Of a DNA stretch of 64,000 bases, positions 60,346-64,000 are shown piece by piece. The stretch is from Verrucomicrobiota bacterium (GTDB taxonomy: Bacteria; Verrucomicrobiota; Verrucomicrobiia; Opitutales; Opitutaceae). The notes beneath the pieces are model-generated. The model did no database searches, had not been told where the DNA came from, and worked only from the letters and a program-made list of their open reading frames with translations. Position 1 is the first letter of the stretch; each line of letters begins with the position of its first letter. The stretch spans positions 372,001-436,000 of the forward strand of contig JAEYWP010000007.1 of assembly GCA_023428905.1 (NCBI GenBank), in the 5' to 3' direction. A program made the position numbers and the translations under genes.

Positions 60346-60873
60346 TCAGGGATTCACCGCCACGACCGGTGTACGGGCCATGGCGCTGTCGCTGGCACGC
60401 TTGGCGATCATGTCTGTCAGGCGCTGGATCTCGAATTCGGCGTTGCGCTTCTCGACCTGGGCGCGTTCGACCTGCTTGTTGAGCTCGAACGTCTCGCGAT
60501 TGGTCTTCTCACGCTGGGCCCGAAGGTTGGTCAACTCCTGCTCAAGACGGGCAACCGTCTTGGCATTGTCGTTGGCCTGGCCGGTGTACTTGGCGATGTC
60601 GTCGCGGATCTTCTGGATGTCCGCTTCGTGCTTCGCGCGCTTTTCGTCGGCCTTCTTCTTTTCTTCGGCTTCGCGCTCGGCGTTGCGCTTTTCAGCGTCG
60701 GCACGGGCCTTGGCCTCGGCTTCCTTTTTCTTGGCGTCGGCGGCGGCCTTCTCCTGTGCAATTTTCGTCTGGCGCTCTTTTTCCTTCACTTCGGCAGTCT
60801 GCATGAACTGCCAGTAGAAGAAGCCAAAGATGGCGAGCAGGATGACGGGGACAATGACGTAGGAACGATTCAT
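60346..60873 (-). CDS. Membrane-anchored coiled-coil protein, distal gene of the Ton operon
   Basis: This is a 175-residue protein. The N-terminal helix MNRSYVIVPVILLAIFGFFYWQF is followed by a very charged Lys/Glu/Ala coiled coil (residues about 28-160). It resembles the preceding gene in layout and in the shared N-terminal pattern (VPxILxxxFFYW), so the two are probably paralogues. It ends with a short hydrophobic stretch. No known family. It may form a periplasmic shaft or scaffold on the Ton complex (inference). Confidence 0.78.
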   Translation of the reverse strand: MNRSYVIVPVILLAIFGFFYWQFMQTAEVKEKERQTKIAQEKAAADAKKKEAEAKARADAEKRNAEREAEEKKKADEKRAKHEADIQKIRDDIAKYTGQANDNAKTVARLEQELTNLRAQREKTNRETFELNKQVERAQVEKRNAEFEIQRLTDMIAKRASDSAMARTPVVAVNP

Positions 60874-60886
60874 GGTCGTTGGTTGC

Positions 60887-61417
60887 TTAGGACTTGGCTT
60901 TTGCCTTGGCGGCTGCTTCCGCAGCGGCTTTTTCGGCGGCGGCGATCTTGTTGAGGACGTCTTCGAGGGCCTTCTGGTTACCTTCGGCCTGCTTGACGTA
61001 GCTCTTCAGGAACTCCTGCTCGCTCATGTAAGATTTCTTCTGTTCTTCGATCTTTGCGATCTCTTCCTTTTCTGCGGCGACGTCCTTATTCAGGCGTTCG
61101 ATCTGGCGGCCGAGGCGCTCCTGTTCGCGGAAGGATTTCTCGCGTTCAGCGATCAAGGCTTCGCGCGCATCGCGGTCAGCCTGTTCCTTGGCATCGCGTT
61201 CCGCCTTTTCATTCTTACGGCGGTTGGCCTGCACGATGGCGTCTTCGTAGGCCTTTTTGCGGGCCTCGACTTCATCCTGCAGTTTCTTCTGCCGGATGGC
61301 CTCCTTCTTCTGTTTGTCAGCCAAAGCTTTCGCTTCGAGATCTTTGGCGGCGTTCCAATAGAAGAAGGTGAAAATCAGAACACCGATTAGCGGGACGAGG
61401 AAGTAGACTTTCTTCAT
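60887..61417 (-). CDS. Membrane-anchored coiled-coil protein of the Ton operon
   Basis: This is a 176-residue protein. The N-terminal membrane helix YFLVPLIGVLIFTFFYW is followed by an almost continuous coiled coil of Lys, Glu, Ala and Arg up to residue 176, ending in an Ala/Lys repeat. It is 13 bases ahead of its paralogue and 12 bases behind the TPR gene, so it belongs to the operon. I recognise no family; low-complexity resemblance to TolA's helical domain is noted but is only compositional. Confidence 0.8.
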   Translation of the reverse strand: MKKVYFLVPLIGVLIFTFFYWNAAKDLEAKALADKQKKEAIRQKKLQDEVEARKKAYEDAIVQANRRKNEKAERDAKEQADRDAREALIAEREKSFREQERLGRQIERLNKDVAAEKEEIAKIEEQKKSYMSEQEFLKSYVKQAEGNQKALEDVLNKIAAAEKAAAEAAAKAKAKS

Positions 61418-61429
61418 GTGAAAGGGGAA

Positions 61430-62797
61430 TCAGAAGGATTGGTTCTTTTGGGCTTCTTTCTGGGCTTCGCGGTCTTTGATCGCTTCGTTGATCGCGTCCA
61501 AGAGGCGAACGGCGTCGCGATTGTCCGGATCCGCCTTGAGGGCGTTTTCCGCGGCTGCCTTCGCTTCGTCGTAATTTTTCATTTCCGACGCGAAGTAGGC
61601 GAGGAGCAGGTAAGCCTGCACCGGCTTGTCGAGGCCCTTTTGGAGCGAGACTTTAACGGCGTTGTAGGCGTCCTGGGTCCGATCCAGCGTGTAATAGATG
61701 CTGGCGATCTGGAAATCCAGTGAGCCGGCCTTGGGGAAGCGTTTGGAGGCTTCGCGGAGGGCTTCGACCGCCTTCAGCTCCTTGTGGACCTGCTGGTAGG
61801 CGCCGGCGAGGAGGCCCCAGTTGTCCAGGGTATTCTCGATGTTGCCATTGCGCAGACCGGCCTCGAGCAGCTCGATGGCGCGATCGTACTGCTTGATGTT
61901 GTAGTAGATACCCACCAAGGAGTAATTGTCCTTGGGTGTGTTCATGATGCCGTACTGCTGGGCACGCTCGATGGCGTTGATCGCACGAACGTTTTCTTCC
62001 ATCTGCAGGTACGTGGCGGCGAGTTGCTGCCAGTACTGCTTGGAATTCGGCACCTGCTTGACGAGGAGTTCCAGGACCTCCGCGGAGCGCTTGAAGTCGC
62101 CCTGCTGCTGAAGGGTGGCGTAGAGGAGCACGTAGAACTGCTCCTTCGGTTTGATCGCCATCCGCATGCCCTTCTCGACTTCCACCTGGGCCTGCTTGAT
62201 CAGCCCCATGTCGACCTTATCGGGATTGATCTGGGCCTGGCTGAGGAGGATGGAAGCAGCAAACTGCTGCATGTCCGGATTGGGAGTCCGGGACTCGTCG
62301 AGGTAACGGCGAACGTAGGAGTAAGCCTTGGCGTACACGCGGCGCTGCTCATCGGCACCCTTGGCCGCCTGGGCTTCCTGACCCCAGAGCTGGGCCAAAT
62401 ACAACACCAGCTCGTGAATCACCTTCTGATCGAAGTACTTGTACTTGTCAGAGAGGGCGAGGGTGTTTTCCAGCGGAACAATGGCCTGCTTGAGCTCGTT
62501 TTTCGCGAAGTGGAGCTGCGCCTTTTCCAGCGAGAGGACAGCCATGTCATAGCTGTTCTTGTCCGCTTTGGCGATGAGCTCGTCGATCAGCCGCAGGGCT
62601 TCGTCGTAGTTCTTCGCTTCCTTGGCGTTTTTGATCGCGTTGTTGAGCTGCTCGGACACGCGGTCGGTCAGCTCCTTTGGAGCCTCGGCGTTCTGAGCCC
62701 AACCCGTCGCGGCCCCCACGAGCAGGGCTCCGACGAGCAGCGCCCTGGCGCTGCGACCGGCGGATGAGCTGAGGGAGTTGAGTCGGAGATTATTCAT
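61430..62797 (-). CDS. Secreted TPR-repeat protein of the Ton operon
   Basis: This is a 455-residue protein with a signal peptide (SARALLVGALLVGAATGWAQ) and at least eight TPR-like helix pairs between about 45 and 440 (AKNYDEALRLIDELIAKAD; NYSLVGIYYNIKQYDRAIELLEAGLRNG; SLDFQIASIYYTLDRTQDAYNAVKVSLQKG; NYDEAKAAAENALKADPDN). The ATG overlaps the tonB stop region by eight bases, implying coupled translation. TPR partners of ExbBD-TonB sets occur in several phyla and are thought to stabilise the transducer. Periplasmic location is expected. Confidence 0.9.
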   Translation of the reverse strand: MNNLRLNSLSSSAGRSARALLVGALLVGAATGWAQNAEAPKELTDRVSEQLNNAIKNAKEAKNYDEALRLIDELIAKADKNSYDMAVLSLEKAQLHFAKNELKQAIVPLENTLALSDKYKYFDQKVIHELVLYLAQLWGQEAQAAKGADEQRRVYAKAYSYVRRYLDESRTPNPDMQQFAASILLSQAQINPDKVDMGLIKQAQVEVEKGMRMAIKPKEQFYVLLYATLQQQGDFKRSAEVLELLVKQVPNSKQYWQQLAATYLQMEENVRAINAIERAQQYGIMNTPKDNYSLVGIYYNIKQYDRAIELLEAGLRNGNIENTLDNWGLLAGAYQQVHKELKAVEALREASKRFPKAGSLDFQIASIYYTLDRTQDAYNAVKVSLQKGLDKPVQAYLLLAYFASEMKNYDEAKAAAENALKADPDNRDAVRLLDAINEAIKDREAQKEAQKNQSF

Positions 62798-63455
62798 CGT
62801 TGTTCAGATTAAAGACCATGGGGACCATCATGCGGGTGTTGACGGCCTTGCCGCCTTTGCGACCCGGGCGGAACTTCCATTTCGAGACCGCCTGCAGGGC
62901 GGCTGCCTCGAACTCACGCTGGGAGGACTTCACCACGAAGGGATCGCGCACATCGCCATTGGTATCGACGATGAACTGGATCGTGACTTCGCCGTTGATA
63001 CCGGCGCGGCGCATTTCGAACGGATACGTGGGCTTGGCCTGGAATTTGGCCACCGGCTGCTGGTCGAGGTTCTTGATGTCGAAGATCTCGCCGAAGCCTT
63101 TGCCCGAGCCACCGCGGATGGGACCCGTCGGGATCGTGATCACGCCCGTGGGCTTGCCCATGTTGGGCGGGGGCGGCGGCTGAATCTGCTGCACGAAGGA
63201 GTCGACCTGGACCACACCGGGGACGTCGACCAAGCTCGGGGGAGCGATGGGCGAAACCTCGGCGGCGGGTTCGGAGGAGTCGACCACTTCGGGCTCTTCC
63301 GGCGGCAGTTCCGGCATCTGGATCAGCTCGACGGTGGGCGTTTCCTCCTGCTGGACCTGCTTCTTGGGACGGCTCTTCAGGAGCTCACCGCCAACGGCCA
63401 CTCCACCGTGTACCAGGATTGAAATGAGAATACCAATGATGAGATCGCGACGCAT
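62790..63455 (-). CDS. tonB: TonB family energy transducer
   Basis: TonB carries proton-motive energy from ExbBD to outer membrane receptors. The 221 residues have an N-terminal anchor (IIGILISILVHGGVAVGG, with the conserved His), a Pro/Glu-rich periplasmic spacer (PELPPEEPEVV; QPPPPPNMGKP), and a C-terminal domain (KPTYPFEMRRAGINGEVTIQFIVDTNGDVRDPFVVKSSQREFEAAALQAVSKWKFRPG). It follows exbD after 11 bases. The likely client is a siderophore, B12 or glycan receptor outside this window. Confidence 0.93.
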   Translation of the reverse strand: MRRDLIIGILISILVHGGVAVGGELLKSRPKKQVQQEETPTVELIQMPELPPEEPEVVDSSEPAAEVSPIAPPSLVDVPGVVQVDSFVQQIQPPPPPNMGKPTGVITIPTGPIRGGSGKGFGEIFDIKNLDQQPVAKFQAKPTYPFEMRRAGINGEVTIQFIVDTNGDVRDPFVVKSSQREFEAAALQAVSKWKFRPGRKGGKAVNTRMMVPMVFNLNNDE

Positions 63456-63466
63456 GGTGCGGTAGA

Positions 63467-63898
63467 TTATTTGCCGGAGGGGCGGTAGGCCGTTTCCAGC
63501 GAGACCTGGTCGATGCCAGCTTTGCGGATTTCGTCGAGGACCAGCACGGTCGCCCCGAAACGCGCGCGGTCGTCGCCGGAGACGAGGATACGCGGGCTTT
63601 CGGTGGACTGCTTGTACTGGAAGAGGCGGGGGGCCACTTCGTTCATCGAGATCGGTTCACGATTCCAATAAACGGACCCGGCGTCGGAAACCTGGATGAT
63701 CACCGGTTCCTCGTCTTTGCTCGCCTTGGAGTTGCTCGCCACCGGGAGATTCACCGGGACGGACTGGATTCGGTTCAGCGAAAGCGTGAACAGAACGAAG
63801 GTTGCCAGGAGGAAGAAAACGACGTCGATCAGAGGAACGATTTCGATACGCGCCTTTTTCTTGCCTGGAGAAGCTGCTGCGGAACCACCACCGGCCAT
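63467..63898 (-). CDS. exbD: ExbD-family biopolymer transport protein
   Basis: This is a 143-residue ExbD/TolR protein: cytoplasmic tail, one membrane helix (PLIDVVFFLLATFVLFTLSL with the conserved Asp that carries protons), and a periplasmic domain (VIIQVSDAGSVYWNREPISMNEVAPRL; ILVSGDDRARFGATVLVLDEIRKAGIDQVSLET). It is followed by tonB in the same operon, and a second exbD lies 40 bases upstream. Confidence 0.94.
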   Translation of the reverse strand: MAGGGSAAASPGKKKARIEIVPLIDVVFFLLATFVLFTLSLNRIQSVPVNLPVASNSKASKDEEPVIIQVSDAGSVYWNREPISMNEVAPRLFQYKQSTESPRILVSGDDRARFGATVLVLDEIRKAGIDQVSLETAYRPSGK

Positions 63899-63938
63899 AG
63901 TAGGAAAGGGTTAAAGAGGGAGATTGAAGGGTGACCGG

Positions 63939-64000
63939 TTAATTCCCGCCCTGGCGGACGCGGGTTTCGATCAGGATCTTCTGGATGCCGGCCTTGCGCA
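63939..64000 (-). CDS. exbD: Second ExbD-family protein (only the C-terminus in the window)
   Basis: The last 62 bases encode, on the minus strand, the final 19 complete codons plus the TAA stop: RKAGIQKILIETRVRQGGN. This matches the end of ExbD (compare RKAGIDQVSLETAYRPSGK in the next gene). The start and the membrane helix lie beyond the right edge, where exbB is expected. Confidence 0.8.
   Translation of the reverse strand, partial: RKAGIQKILIETRVRQGGN

Overview
The window is about 64 kb of a high-GC (roughly 65 percent) chromosome from a diderm bacterium, most likely a Verrucomicrobiota member near the Opitutaceae. This rests on the complete lipid A and BAM outer-membrane machinery, an LpxC-FabZ fusion, an exbD-exbD-tonB-TPR operon, DUF2934 proteins, and the rarity of Shine-Dalgarno leaders. 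The lineage call is inference. Gene density is very high and I see no prophage, insertion sequence or CRISPR array.

Layout. 1-4133: Fe-S assembly operon fur(Irr-like)-sufC-sufB-sufD on the minus strand, with two 7-1-7 palindromic operators. 4176-7709: a VanY-like peptidase, thioredoxin reductase and a LemA-TPM-TPM operon. 7778-10514: a three-gene operon of methyltransferase, FAD oxidoreductase and type III polyketide synthase, resembling phenolic-lipid operons. 10578-19867 (plus strand): a small membrane protein, rplI, dnaB, bamA, skp, lpxD, prs and an HtrA protease. 20055-22899: pyrE diverging from an HTH/metallo-beta-lactamase-like fusion, a lower-GC acyltransferase and tRNA-Pro(CGG). 23260-30835: a stress-flavoured stretch with Ku, two DUF2934 proteins, glycogen debranching enzyme, a DUF4142 protein, a DAO-Rieske oxidoreductase and an SDR. 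31017-36554: a large secreted protein of unknown function and a glycosyltransferase / diacylglycerol-kinase-like / PlcP-like phosphoesterase operon that looks like phospholipid-to-glycolipid remodelling. 36731-49937: housekeeping and envelope genes (miaA, TolC-like, PpiD-like, BrkB-like, GYF protein, argS, pyrimidine phosphorylase, RlmI-like, carbonic anhydrase, EF-P). 50067-55654: a pectin locus with a GH105-GH28 fusion, a hexuronate-type MFS transporter carrying a membrane insertion, and a divergent LacI regulator. 55773-64000: lpxC/fabZ fusion, lpxA, hisI, a DUF971 protein, NDH-2, and a Ton operon (exbD, exbD, tonB, TPR protein, two coiled-coil membrane proteins) running off the right edge.

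How the parts fit. Envelope biogenesis dominates: lipid A acylation and deacetylation (lpxD, lpxA, lpxC/fabZ), outer-membrane protein assembly (BamA, Skp, PpiD-like, HtrA), lipid remodelling, Ton energy transduction and efflux. The pectin locus suggests plant polysaccharide use: extracellular or periplasmic cleavage of galacturonan, uptake of uronates by the MFS protein, and local LacI control. Most native genes have pyrimidine-rich leaders instead of GGAGG. The low-GC acyltransferase and the LacI gene are exceptions with clear Shine-Dalgarno sequences. A near-perfect 30-bp inverted repeat at 47048-47215 forms a MITE-like element next to an 18-base direct repeat.
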